From: Methanobrevibacter sp.
GTDB taxonomy: Archaea; Methanobacteriota; Methanobacteria; Methanobacteriales; Methanobacteriaceae
Assembly: GCA_017652345.1 (NCBI GenBank)
Contig: JAGCBE010000154.1
Coordinates: 1 to 40,012 of the forward strand
DNA: 40,012 nucleotides
Direction: 5' to 3'
The notes beneath the pieces are model-generated. The model saw nothing but the letters and a program-made list of their open reading frames with translations. It searched no databases and was not told the DNA's origin. The stretch's first letter is position 1; the number at the start of each line of letters is the position of its first letter. Of this stretch, positions 8,088 through 16,062 are shown piece after piece. Position numbers and translations under genes: made by a program.

Positions 8088-9590
8088 ATGGATAATGAAG
8101 TTTTAATTGAAGGAAATATCTGTAAATCTATCTCAGGTCGTGAAGATGAAAATGGAAACTTTATTGTTGAAGTTGAAGCATCTAATGAAAACCTGGATTT
8201 GCAGAACCAGAGAACGTTACAAAGTGCCTTGGAAGAATCAAAAGAATACTTCCTTACAAATGGAGTAATTTCTGATGATCACCAGCATAAAACAAGAAAT
8301 CCTGATGGTTCTATTGAAAGTCATAAAGACAAAATTATTGGTGAACCTATTTCAGTCAGAAAAAGTGGAAAATCTACCTTTGTAAAACTATGTCTGTATA
8401 AAGGTGTAGAAGCTGCAAAACCTTACATAAATCTCTTAAAGAACGGCTCAAAACTTGTAAAAGCATCTATTGGTGGAATTATGCCAACCATCCGTAAGGA
8501 AAAAGATGGAACTGAAACTGTTACAAGGTTTATGTGGAATGACTTGGCTCTTACTACTTCACCTGTAAATTGGACTGTTGGAAGTGCCAGGTTTGCAAAA
8601 TCAATTGGTATGGTTGACTTCTGTAAATCATTGGAAGCCGGCTCAGGAACTGATGCTGCAGAATATGACAGCGGAAGAAGTTTGCAGAAAGAAGATATTG
8701 AAGAAGAAACAACAAAAATCCTTGAAATAAATGACGGTGAAATGGATCCGGCAGATACAGTTGAAAAATCTGATGAAGAAAAAGAAATAGAAGATATTAC
8801 AGCCTGTATCAAGGAAATGAAAAAGGGAAATTTGAATTCTGCTGATGAAATAAAGGCTTACTTAATCGGCAAAGGATTTGAAAAAAGTCAGGCAGAGGAA
8901 ACAATGCTTGAAATTATAGAACAGGGAGGAAGAAAAATGGCCAAAGGTAATTTTTCGGAAACAATTGACGGAATCTTGAAGTCTGTTGGTGTTAAGAAAA
9001 GCACTGATGAAAAGAAAAAGCCAGAAGATGAAGAAATCGAAAAAGAAGAACTGTTCGAATTCGATGACGATTCAGAAGGCTCAGATGACGAAGATGACGT
9101 TGAAAAATGCGGTGCCAAAGGCAGCGTAAAGAAAGGTTGTGGTGTTAAGAAGTCTCTTGATGAAGAAGAAGATTATCTTGATGCAACAGAACTTGTAAAG
9201 TCTATGGGTGAAGAAATTGATGCTCTCCGTGCTGCAAATGCAGAGATTCGTGAAGAAAATGCAGAGCTCAGAAAATCAATTGACGAAACACAGAACAGTG
9301 TTTTGGAAATTGCCAAAGCTCTTGGTGAACCTGTAGCAAGACAGAGTGTTGTAGCAAAGTCTATTCCTGGAAACGGAATGGTAGCTCCAACATCAAACAG
9401 AAAGCCGACAATGGCAGATTTTGATCAGTTCAAAATCTCTATAGCTAAATCGGCTCAGGGTGGCAGAATGGAACCGGAAGAAGTTCAGTTCCTTAATTCA
9501 GAATTCCAGAAAGCTATGAACGGTGGAATCAAAGCAATCAAGCCTGAAACATGGCAGAAAATCTGTTCCATTGTTCGTGATAATCGTTAA
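8088..9590 (+). CDS. Prohead protease with C-terminal scaffold domain
   Basis: 500 aa. The start at 8088 follows CAGGAG; an in-frame ATG at 8049 lies inside the terminator and is rejected. Residues 1-175 look like an HK97/U35-type prohead protease: DDHQHK supplies the likely catalytic His (65 or 67) and KASIGG the likely Ser127. Residues 182-205 carry a motif (LEAGSGTDAAEYDSGRSLQ) nearly repeated near the N terminus of the major capsid protein, probably a processing site. Residues about 210-500 are acidic and helical with a coiled coil (ALRAANAEIREENAELRKS, about 390-410), as expected for a scaffold. A strong internal start at 8937 may give a separate scaffold. The gene lies 17 bases upstream of the capsid gene. 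Confidence 0.85.
   Translation: MDNEVLIEGNICKSISGREDENGNFIVEVEASNENLDLQNQRTLQSALEESKEYFLTNGVISDDHQHKTRNPDGSIESHKDKIIGEPISVRKSGKSTFVKLCLYKGVEAAKPYINLLKNGSKLVKASIGGIMPTIRKEKDGTETVTRFMWNDLALTTSPVNWTVGSARFAKSIGMVDFCKSLEAGSGTDAAEYDSGRSLQKEDIEEETTKILEINDGEMDPADTVEKSDEEKEIEDITACIKEMKKGNLNSADEIKAYLIGKGFEKSQAEETMLEIIEQGGRKMAKGNFSETIDGILKSVGVKKSTDEKKKPEDEEIEKEELFEFDDDSEGSDDEDDVEKCGAKGSVKKGCGVKKSLDEEEDYLDATELVKSMGEEIDALRAANAEIREENAELRKSIDETQNSVLEIAKALGEPVARQSVVAKSIPGNGMVAPTSNRKPTMADFDQFKISIAKSAQGGRMEPEEVQFLNSEFQKAMNGGIKAIKPETWQKICSIVRDNR
8937..9590 (+). CDS. Nested scaffold protein from internal start
   Basis: An in-frame ATG at 8937 (codon 284 of the protease gene) follows GGGAGGA with ideal spacing, and begins MAKGNFSETIDGILKSVGVK. 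The 217-aa product would contain only the acidic, coiled-coil scaffold part. This mirrors lambda C/Nu3, where the scaffold is translated from within the protease gene. The evidence is the ribosome site and its position at a domain boundary. Confidence 0.5.
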   Translation: MAKGNFSETIDGILKSVGVKKSTDEKKKPEDEEIEKEELFEFDDDSEGSDDEDDVEKCGAKGSVKKGCGVKKSLDEEEDYLDATELVKSMGEEIDALRAANAEIREENAELRKSIDETQNSVLEIAKALGEPVARQSVVAKSIPGNGMVAPTSNRKPTMADFDQFKISIAKSAQGGRMEPEEVQFLNSEFQKAMNGGIKAIKPETWQKICSIVRDNR

Positions 9591-9607
9591 TAAAAAGGAG
9601 GCCGAAA

Positions 9608-11053
9608 ATGGACGGCATTTTTGACGAAGAATTTGAAGCTCAGTCTCAGAATACAGAGCTCGAAAAGGCTCTTGAAGCCGGTTATGGTACAGACGCTGCT
9701 GCCTATACTCAGGGTAGATCATTGCAGCGCGAAGATTTGGAAGCAACACTTGTTACTGTTCTTGATGTAAAACAGAAAGACTTGAAGCTTTTCCACAAAC
9801 TCCACAAACAGCCTGTAACTTCTACAGTTCATCAGGTTGAACGTCAGACAGACGTTGGTGATGACGAATTCCTGTTTGTTGGTGAAAGCGAAAAGGCATC
9901 AGAAGGCGATCCAACATTCCAGAGAAAGATTTATGAAACCAAATACACCACAAGCAAGTGGGAAGTTTCACATCCACTTTCTCTTACAGACAATGTTGAA
10001 AATGCTATCAATGCATCAAAAGTTGCTGCTGTTATGCGTGTTTCTAAGGGTACAGAACGTTGTATTTTCCACGGAAACAGTGCAGCATCACCAAAACAGT
10101 ATGATGGTCTTTTGAAGATTATTGAAGATTCTGCAAAGAATACTTCTGTTGCTGAAAGACTTCGTGCAACTGTTATGGATATTCGTGGTCTTGAAATTGG
10201 TGAAACAGATACAATTGACGGTGAAACAATTGATGCCGGTGAAGCATTGTTTGATGATATTGCCGAAAAGGTATACTCAAAGGGTGGTGATCTTGCAGAA
10301 GCTTACTTCCCACCTGTTGTTTCTCGACAGTTCAAGAATATGTTTAGTTCACGTCTCCGTCTTTCTACAAAAGATGAACAGTTTGCTATGGATAAGCTGC
10401 CAAAGATTATTACAGCAACAAACTCAGTTATCAATATTACAGATGATGCCGGTGCAGATAAGATGTTCCGTGTAAAGGGTCCTGTAGTTGCAGCTGGTAA
10501 CAGCTCTAAACGTCCTAATACACCAACAAGCATTACCGGAGTTGCTGCAAGTGATTCTGCATCTAAATTCACTACAGCTTATGCTGGTAACTATGTATAT
10601 GGAGTTCATGCAATCAATGCTTACGGAATTTCTGCTGCAGCAACAAGTTCATCAATAACTGTAGCTGCCGGTGAAAAAGTAACACTTACTATTACACCAT
10701 CTACAAACGGTGAAGCAGCAACAGGCTTTATTATTACTCGTTCTAAAGCCGGTGGTTCATCACTTATGGAAATGGTTCGTGTTGCAAACTCAGGAAATTC
10801 AACAACTGTTGTTGTAGACTTCAATGAAGATTTGCCAGGAACAGCTCAGGTTGTTCTTCTTACACCTACAACTGATGAAATGCGCCCTAATGCAAGCTTT
10901 GGTCAGCTCATGGGAATGTCAAACTTTGATCTTCCTACAGATTCAAGCCTTGCTCATCGTGGTGTTGTTGCATTGTATGGTATGCTTGAAGTTCGTGCGC
11001 CAGAATATTGTGCAATGATTAAGAACGTTGGTTATACCGGCGGTCTTTACTAG
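9608..11053 (+). CDS. Major capsid protein
   Basis: 481 aa, start preceded by AAGGAGG. Residues 1-21 are acidic and probably removed. Residues 22-45 (LEAGYGTDAAAYTQGRSLQ, then REDLE) repeat the motif found in the prohead protease and match the region where many large phage capsid proteins begin after processing. A long HK97-like body follows. Residues about 295-420, rich in Ser, Thr and Ala (GVHAINAYGISAAATSSS), look like an inserted Ig- or fibronectin-like domain exposed on the capsid surface. The C terminus (ALYGMLEVRAPEYCAMIKNV) returns to a capsid-like core. Position directly after the protease/scaffold gene supports the call. Confidence 0.88.
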   Translation: MDGIFDEEFEAQSQNTELEKALEAGYGTDAAAYTQGRSLQREDLEATLVTVLDVKQKDLKLFHKLHKQPVTSTVHQVERQTDVGDDEFLFVGESEKASEGDPTFQRKIYETKYTTSKWEVSHPLSLTDNVENAINASKVAAVMRVSKGTERCIFHGNSAASPKQYDGLLKIIEDSAKNTSVAERLRATVMDIRGLEIGETDTIDGETIDAGEALFDDIAEKVYSKGGDLAEAYFPPVVSRQFKNMFSSRLRLSTKDEQFAMDKLPKIITATNSVINITDDAGADKMFRVKGPVVAAGNSSKRPNTPTSITGVAASDSASKFTTAYAGNYVYGVHAINAYGISAAATSSSITVAAGEKVTLTITPSTNGEAATGFIITRSKAGGSSLMEMVRVANSGNSTTVVVDFNEDLPGTAQVVLLTPTTDEMRPNASFGQLMGMSNFDLPTDSSLAHRGVVALYGMLEVRAPEYCAMIKNVGYTGGLY

Positions 11054-11072
11054 TAGATAATGGGGGTTGTGT

Positions 11073-11381
11073 ATGGCTAAGGCTAAAGCTCAGGCAGACG
11101 CAGCCTCTATTGTTGAAGAAGAAAAAACAACAGTAGAGACTGAAACACCGGTTGAAAAAAAACCGGAAACAGAAAATAAGGCAGAAAAAAACGGAAAAAC
11201 GGCCAAAGAAAAGCCTATTGCTGATGATGCAAAGGTTGTTATTAAGTGTGATGCTTATGCCGGAAAAGAACTTGTTCTGCCTACAAGAACAATAACTCTT
11301 GATGAAAAGGGATGTTGTGAAGTAACCGGAATTGAAGCCAAAAGACTTCTTTCACTTCCAGGTTATGAACTTTCCAAATAA
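11073..11381 (+). CDS. Small head-region protein, unknown
   Basis: 102 aa. ATG at 11073 follows GGGGGTT; a TTG at 11067 is possible but less likely. The first half is Lys/Glu/Ala-rich and probably disordered (EEEKTTVETETPVEKKPE). The second half (KVVIKCDAYAGKELVLPTRT) looks like a small beta domain, ending in an EAKRLLSLPGYEL helix. It is 19 bases after the capsid gene and 11 before the connector gene, so a structural or decoration role is likely. I do not recognise the family. Confidence 0.7.
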   Translation: MAKAKAQADAASIVEEEKTTVETETPVEKKPETENKAEKNGKTAKEKPIADDAKVVIKCDAYAGKELVLPTRTITLDEKGCCEVTGIEAKRLLSLPGYELSK

Positions 11382-11392
11382 GGAAGTATAAA

Positions 11393-12535
11393 ATGGCAAT
11401 TCTCGCTGAAAGTACAACAAACAGAATACTCGTTTCTATATCAGGCATTGACTATCCTGTAATTTTAGAACGTCTTTTTTATAAAGAAAACAACTGGCTT
11501 GTTTGGACTGGAAGCGGTTTTGCCGATCCTTTAGATGAATCTACAATACCACTTCCTATTAATGCAAGTGATTTTGTAGATTCATTTAATCTTACATCAG
11601 GATTATATCAATACCGAATTCACAAAGCTGATATTTTAGAGCCTGAATATAAGGATTATCAGTTTTGTTGTTGGACTAAATTCGGTGTTCCTGATGCTGT
11701 TGGTTATTCTTTTAATAATTACAAGGTGCCGGAAGGCTCATGGGGTACAATTGTAACACCAGATGATTGCCGTTATACATTCCTTTGGGGAACCGATTTT
11801 AAGGCTGCAAACGGCTCATATTTTACAGATGAACAGATACAATGGTTTATTGATGCTGCAACAAGAGAAATGGAAAGGCAGCTCAATATAACTATTATTA
11901 AAAAACGTATAAAATCAATGGCAACAATAGAATCTCAGCATCTTGTAAAGGGTGTTGATTATGATGTTGAAGAAACACCTTATGACTTTTCTTACAGAAA
12001 AATACAGCGATATGGAATGATACAGACAAAACAACGTCCTATTCTGGATATTACACGTTGTACTTTAATCAATAAAGGCCAGTCTGATGATGTAGATTTA
12101 TTGCCGTCAGTTATTCCTGATAAGAAAAACGGTGTAATCAAGTTTATGAAACGTCCATTCAAGCCTAATGATACCTGGTTTGGAATTACGGATGCCATAA
12201 GCCGTTACGGTTCTGAAACATGGAATCCACATATATTTTATGTAGTTGATTACGATGCCGGATTTGAAAATTCTGATGAAGTTCCATCTGATTTGAGACA
12301 GATGATTGGAAAAATGGCAGCTATATCACTTCTCAATGTTATCGGTGATGGTCTTATGTCAGGTTTTTCAAGTTCTTCACTTTCTATGGACGGTGTATCA
12401 GAGAGTTTTTCAAGCACACAGAGCGCAACTAGCGCCTATTTCGGTGCCCGTATAGCTGTATATCAAAAAGAGGTTCAAGAGTACATTGCTCAGAATAAAT
12501 ATAAGTTTGGCTTTTTCAGGGTAGGTTCTTTATGA
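11393..12535 (+). CDS. Putative head-tail connector / adaptor
   Basis: 380 aa, start after AAGGAAG. The central segment (FTDEQIQWFIDAATREMERQ, about 143-162) followed by LNITIIKKRIKS is the helix pattern of gp6-like phage head-tail connectors. A conserved-looking RPFKPNDTWFGITDAI segment and a C-terminal helical region with Ser-rich linker (GFSSSSLSMDGVSESFSS) follow. It overlaps the homing endonuclease gene by 4 bases (ATGA). Family assignment is by position and helix pattern only. Confidence 0.6.
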   Translation: MAILAESTTNRILVSISGIDYPVILERLFYKENNWLVWTGSGFADPLDESTIPLPINASDFVDSFNLTSGLYQYRIHKADILEPEYKDYQFCCWTKFGVPDAVGYSFNNYKVPEGSWGTIVTPDDCRYTFLWGTDFKAANGSYFTDEQIQWFIDAATREMERQLNITIIKKRIKSMATIESQHLVKGVDYDVEETPYDFSYRKIQRYGMIQTKQRPILDITRCTLINKGQSDDVDLLPSVIPDKKNGVIKFMKRPFKPNDTWFGITDAISRYGSETWNPHIFYVVDYDAGFENSDEVPSDLRQMIGKMAAISLLNVIGDGLMSGFSSSSLSMDGVSESFSSTQSATSAYFGARIAVYQKEVQEYIAQNKYKFGFFRVGSL

Positions 12536-13779
12536 AAAATCGTGGTGATAAATGGTCTGAAAATGAAATTTCTCTTGCTAAAGAATTATATCTTAAAGGA
12601 TATAGTTTTAATGAAATAGCATCACAAACTAATCATTCTGAGATTGCCGTAACAAAGAAAATACAAGGTTTAGGAATAAATAATAGAAAAGTTTTATGGA
12701 CTGATGAAGATTTACATATTTTAAGAGATTTATTTAATCAAGGATTGTCATATTCAGAAATTGCTCAAAAACTCGGAAAAACAGTTAGAGCCTGTCAGGG
12801 AAAGGCTGTAAGACTTGGCTTAAAAAAGAAAGAATGTAATGTTTGGAAAAATAATAGCCGTGCTGATATTTGGACTAATGAAGAAATAGAAAAACTTATA
12901 AATTGTGCAGAAAATTATACATCATATTCAGAAATCTCTAAAATAATGGGAAGAAGTGTAAAAGCTGTTACTTATAAATTGAATGAATTGCATATTCATA
13001 TAAAAGAGAAGTCTATAGTTGAAGAATCATTATATAGACGTGCATATTCTGTAGATGATGATTATTTTGAAAATATTGATTCTCAGAAAAAGGCTTATTG
13101 GCTTGGATGGATTATTACCGATGGATATGTAAAAACAAAAGCAAATACATGTCGTGGACTAGTAAAAGAAAACTCTATTTCTTTGAAGTTACAGGCAAAA
13201 GATAGATGTGTTCTTGAAGATTTTAAGAAAGACTTGAATACAGACATTTCTATTAAATCTATCAAGAGAAGAAAAGCTTTTGAATATACAAATAAAATAA
13301 CAAATAAAACTGTTTGCATCAAAGGTGGTGAACAGGCTGAATTCCGTTTTTCTTCTGCAAAAATGGTACAGGATTTAGCAAAATACGGAATACATCAGAA
13401 TAAAACTTATGATGTTGTATTCCCAGAAGCTTTAGACAGTAAATACTATCCTGGTTTTATTGCCGGTGTAATTAGTGGTGATGGATGTATCAATATAAAA
13501 CTTAATCACGGAAAAACTTATCTTCTTAGATGCATGATTGCCGGAACTTTGGATTTAATTGATAACATCAAGAATATTCTTGTAAAAGAAATTGGTGTAA
13601 ATCCAGACAAGAAGATAACAAAAAATAAAGATTCAAAATGTTTATATACATTGGAACTCAATCAGACTGAAACAATATCTTTGTATTATTGGCTGCAGAA
13701 AAACGGAATCAGCCTTATGGAGAGAAAAAACAAGCTGATTGAAGAATTCTTAAATGAAAGGGTAAAAATACCGGCCTAG
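12532..13779 (+). CDS. LAGLIDADG homing endonuclease with Myb/SANT-like repeats
   Basis: 415 aa. Three tandem helix-turn-helix repeats of the Myb/SANT type occupy residues 8-48, 56-97 and 114-155 (each starts W(S/T)xxE/D and contains SxxEI). Two LAGLIDADG helices follow: AYWLGWIITDGY (188-199) and YYPGFIAGVISGDGCI (305-320), each with its catalytic Asp. Two motifs in one chain mean it should act as a monomer on an asymmetric site. The gene is a free-standing insertion in the neck region, overlapping the connector stop by 4 bases so that it is translated by coupling. The function in spread of the gene is inferred from the family. No intron or intein boundary is seen. Confidence 0.88.
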   Translation: MKNRGDKWSENEISLAKELYLKGYSFNEIASQTNHSEIAVTKKIQGLGINNRKVLWTDEDLHILRDLFNQGLSYSEIAQKLGKTVRACQGKAVRLGLKKKECNVWKNNSRADIWTNEEIEKLINCAENYTSYSEISKIMGRSVKAVTYKLNELHIHIKEKSIVEESLYRRAYSVDDDYFENIDSQKKAYWLGWIITDGYVKTKANTCRGLVKENSISLKLQAKDRCVLEDFKKDLNTDISIKSIKRRKAFEYTNKITNKTVCIKGGEQAEFRFSSAKMVQDLAKYGIHQNKTYDVVFPEALDSKYYPGFIAGVISGDGCINIKLNHGKTYLLRCMIAGTLDLIDNIKNILVKEIGVNPDKKITKNKDSKCLYTLELNQTETISLYYWLQKNGISLMERKNKLIEEFLNERVKIPA

Positions 13780-13783
13780 CCGG
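13771..13783. other. Short perfect hairpin at the endonuclease stop
   Basis: CCGGC-CTA-GCCGG spans the stop codon of the endonuclease gene. It lacks a T run and may limit read-through or protect an mRNA end. Weak evidence of function. Confidence 0.35.
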
Positions 13784-13810
13784 ATATTATAAATAAGGGA
13801 GGAAACAAAA

Positions 13811-14014
13811 ATGTTTACTTGGAATAAAAAGAAAGCAAAGGAAGCTTCTCCACTTGGAGAAATGATTGCAGACAGGGTTGATGCTCTTAGTCCTGAAACA
13901 ATTGCAAGGTTGAACAAACTTTCAAATCTTGATCCGCTTCTGAATATTGCAGCTGGTAAAGAGATCAAGATAGATTCTTCTACAGGTGCCGTATCTGTTG
14001 GAGATAAATCGTAA
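13811..14014 (+). CDS. Small phage protein, unknown
   Basis: 67 aa with a good ribosome site (GGGAGG). The sequence is soluble and mixed-charge (MFTWNKKKAKEASPLGEM), with helix-forming residues 18-46 and a short C-terminal beta-like end (DSSTGAVSVGDKS). No family recognised. It lies between the endonuclease and a terminator in the neck operon. Confidence 0.6.
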   Translation: MFTWNKKKAKEASPLGEMIADRVDALSPETIARLNKLSNLDPLLNIAAGKEIKIDSSTGAVSVGDKS

Positions 14015-14067
14015 GATTGAAGAAGGCGCTTTTTTTGTAGTTTTTTCTTGCCTTTTGAGATACAGTT

Positions 14068-14096
14068 TCCGGTCTGTATAAAACCGGATTTTTTAT
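14068..14096 (+). terminator. Terminator before the lipase pair
   Basis: TCCGGT (14068-14073) pairs with ACCGGA (14083-14088), 9-base loop, then TTTTTTT. It separates the 67-aa gene from the small membrane peptide and lipase genes, so these may be expressed differently. I see no clear promoter between it and the next gene. Confidence 0.6.
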
Positions 14097-14107
14097 AGGT
14101 GAAAAAA

Positions 14108-14173
14108 ATGATTTTAATAGCCATTTTGTTGTTATTATTAGCAATTTTAATAATCTGGTTAAAGGAATTGTAG
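14108..14173 (+). CDS. 21-residue membrane peptide
   Basis: A tiny open frame, MILIAILLLLLAILIIWLKEL, is nearly all hydrophobic and ends in a Lys/Glu tail, the pattern of a single-span membrane miniprotein. The ribosome site is weak (AGGTG, 7 bases upstream). It ends 4 bases before the lipase start, and its stop region contains the lipase ribosome site (AAGGAA). It may be a leader peptide or a membrane partner of the lipase. It could also be a chance frame. Confidence 0.35.
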   Translation: MILIAILLLLLAILIIWLKEL

Positions 14174-14177
14174 AATA

Positions 14178-14810
14178 ATGATGAAGCCCTGGAATCTTTA
14201 TAAATTTCAAAAATCTCAGGAATATAATTCAAATGTATTAGATTATAATTGGGCAGTAAAGATAGTTAATGATGAAAAAACAATATATGTATTTACCCAA
14301 TATTCTACTTCTGTTTTGGATTGGATAATTAACTTCCTTTTCTTCTATATTCCACAAATCAGAAGATGGTATGTTTATTTTGCTTGTTTAGGCTGGCAAA
14401 GTGCATTTAACTCATGTAAACAGATATTATTAAATGAAGTTTTAGTTGCCATGAATACATTTCCAGATTATAAAGTTGTCTGTTGTGGTCATTCTTATGG
14501 TGGTGCTGCATCTGTATTAGTAGGGATTGATATATTTTTTGCCTCAGGAAGAAAGCCTGATTTAATTACTTTTGGGGCTCCAAAACCTTTATTTTTCTTG
14601 TATACAAAACTTGTATCAGGATTGTTTTTCAATGAAGTAAAGCAATATGCTCATAAATGCGATCTTATTTCATATTTACCACCTTTTATTGGTTATTGGA
14701 ATATAAAGGTTGTCAGAATCGGAAAGTTCAGCCTGAAAGGTTTATTTCAGCCAAATATATATCATCAATGTTATGGTGATGAAAGCTATTATCAGGGAGT
14801 AGGAGAATAA
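14178..14810 (+). CDS. Phage-encoded class 3-type lipase
   Basis: 210 aa, with two consecutive ATG codons; either may start it. The alpha/beta-hydrolase core is clear: nucleophile elbow CCGHSYGGA with Ser106, a following helix ASVLVGIDIFF, then DLITFGAPKPL. Asp162 (HKCDLISYLPP) and His196 (YHQCYG) are well placed to complete a Ser-Asp-His triad, as in class 3 lipases. Hydrophobic segments near residues 48-70 and 137-152 may bind membrane. It has no signal peptide. Lipases are uncommon in tail/neck operons; possible roles are host membrane damage at lysis, entry through the membrane, or lysogenic conversion. The fold call is firm, the role is not. Confidence 0.75.
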   Translation: MMKPWNLYKFQKSQEYNSNVLDYNWAVKIVNDEKTIYVFTQYSTSVLDWIINFLFFYIPQIRRWYVYFACLGWQSAFNSCKQILLNEVLVAMNTFPDYKVVCCGHSYGGAASVLVGIDIFFASGRKPDLITFGAPKPLFFLYTKLVSGLFFNEVKQYAHKCDLISYLPPFIGYWNIKVVRIGKFSLKGLFQPNIYHQCYGDESYYQGVGE

Positions 14811-14813
14811 ATC

Positions 14814-16049
14814 ATGGGTCAGGGCTTAGGAAGAAATTCACCTGTTGTATTATCACTTGGAAAAGACAATTATGAAGCTCTTATAGAAAGACACGGCCAA
14901 TGGATGCGTTGGAGAATTGCCGAAAAATGCTCTTGTGTAAAAGGAATTACAATGCAGCCAGATATTCATTGTCCTTTTTGTGCCGGACGAGGATTTACAT
15001 ATACTCACCTGAAAAATATGATTACTTATTCTGTTGTAATGCTTTATGACGGCAAGGGAATATTAAACCTTGACGAAAGCTTAAAAAGTGCTGAATTACT
15101 TGAATTGTATGATATGCAGGGCAACAGATATGAAAATGCAAAAAAATTGTGTAATTATATCTATCTTGGAGAAGATACAAAATACCCAACAAAGGGAACT
15201 TATTTTACAGCCGTAATGAGAAAAAACATTGTTCAAAGACTTGAATCGGCCGTTGCAGAAAAGAATAACATGGGTTATTACACGGTTCCTGGTTTATTGA
15301 ATAAGAGAAACAATATCGAAGGTATATATTATGAAGCTCCATCTGATATTATCAGTATTGGAAAGATTACAGATGCAGCCGGAATTGAATATAAAGCAAC
15401 AGAATTTCGTCTTAATCAGTTCAGAATTGAACCAACAATAGATCCAGAAACAGAAGAAGAAATACCTATTACAGAGCCGGTAACAGTAGAAAACGTTGAA
15501 AACATTCCACCGTTTATATTTGTATTGCTCAGTCAGAACTTGAATAAAGGTGATGCAAAAGCTGTTGAAGAAAGCAATGGTGATGCTGTTTGTTCATTCC
15601 CTTATGAATGTGATGTTTCAAATGATGATATACTTACAGTTTTAGCCGGTAGTTATACCCAGAAAGATGTTATCTGCCGTTCACAATTGGTAACAGATAC
15701 AATTGGTGCTGATTTTGTTTATGATATTGTTTCAGTAAAGGGAATTATTGACGGTGAAGAAGTTGAATATAAACAGGGAACCGATTATATTTTAGTAGGA
15801 ACAAACAAGATAAAATGGCTTGAAAATGCAGAAATAAGTCCTGATATTGGTGAAGCTTATTCCATTACTTACCATATAATGCCTACTTATCGTGTTGTTA
15901 AACAGATTCCACAAATAAGAACAAGTGAGAATCAAAGGCTGCCAAAGAAAGTTGTTGTAAAACTATTTTCTGCTTATGCTGAAAAAGCCGGAGTTAATGT
16001 TCAGAAGAACAATGAAATAACTAAAAAAGGAATTAATTCCAGTTATTAG
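14814..16049 (+). CDS. Putative neck / head-closure protein with zinc motif
   Basis: 411 aa, start after AGGAGA. Residues about 20-65 hold RHGQWMRWRIAEKCSCVKG followed by CPFCAGRGF: paired CxC and CxxC with a GRG tail, a likely zinc site. The remainder alternates beta segments with an acidic insertion (PETEEEIPITEPVTVENVEN). The C-terminal part (EVEYKQGTDYILVGTNKIKW) looks like repeated beta domains used in virion rings. Position between connector and tail genes suggests a neck or head-closure role. Family not identified by name. Confidence 0.6.
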   Translation: MGQGLGRNSPVVLSLGKDNYEALIERHGQWMRWRIAEKCSCVKGITMQPDIHCPFCAGRGFTYTHLKNMITYSVVMLYDGKGILNLDESLKSAELLELYDMQGNRYENAKKLCNYIYLGEDTKYPTKGTYFTAVMRKNIVQRLESAVAEKNNMGYYTVPGLLNKRNNIEGIYYEAPSDIISIGKITDAAGIEYKATEFRLNQFRIEPTIDPETEEEIPITEPVTVENVENIPPFIFVLLSQNLNKGDAKAVEESNGDAVCSFPYECDVSNDDILTVLAGSYTQKDVICRSQLVTDTIGADFVYDIVSVKGIIDGEEVEYKQGTDYILVGTNKIKWLENAEISPDIGEAYSITYHIMPTYRVVKQIPQIRTSENQRLPKKVVVKLFSAYAEKAGVNVQKNNEITKKGINSSY

Positions 16050-16062
16050 GGAGGAATAGAAA

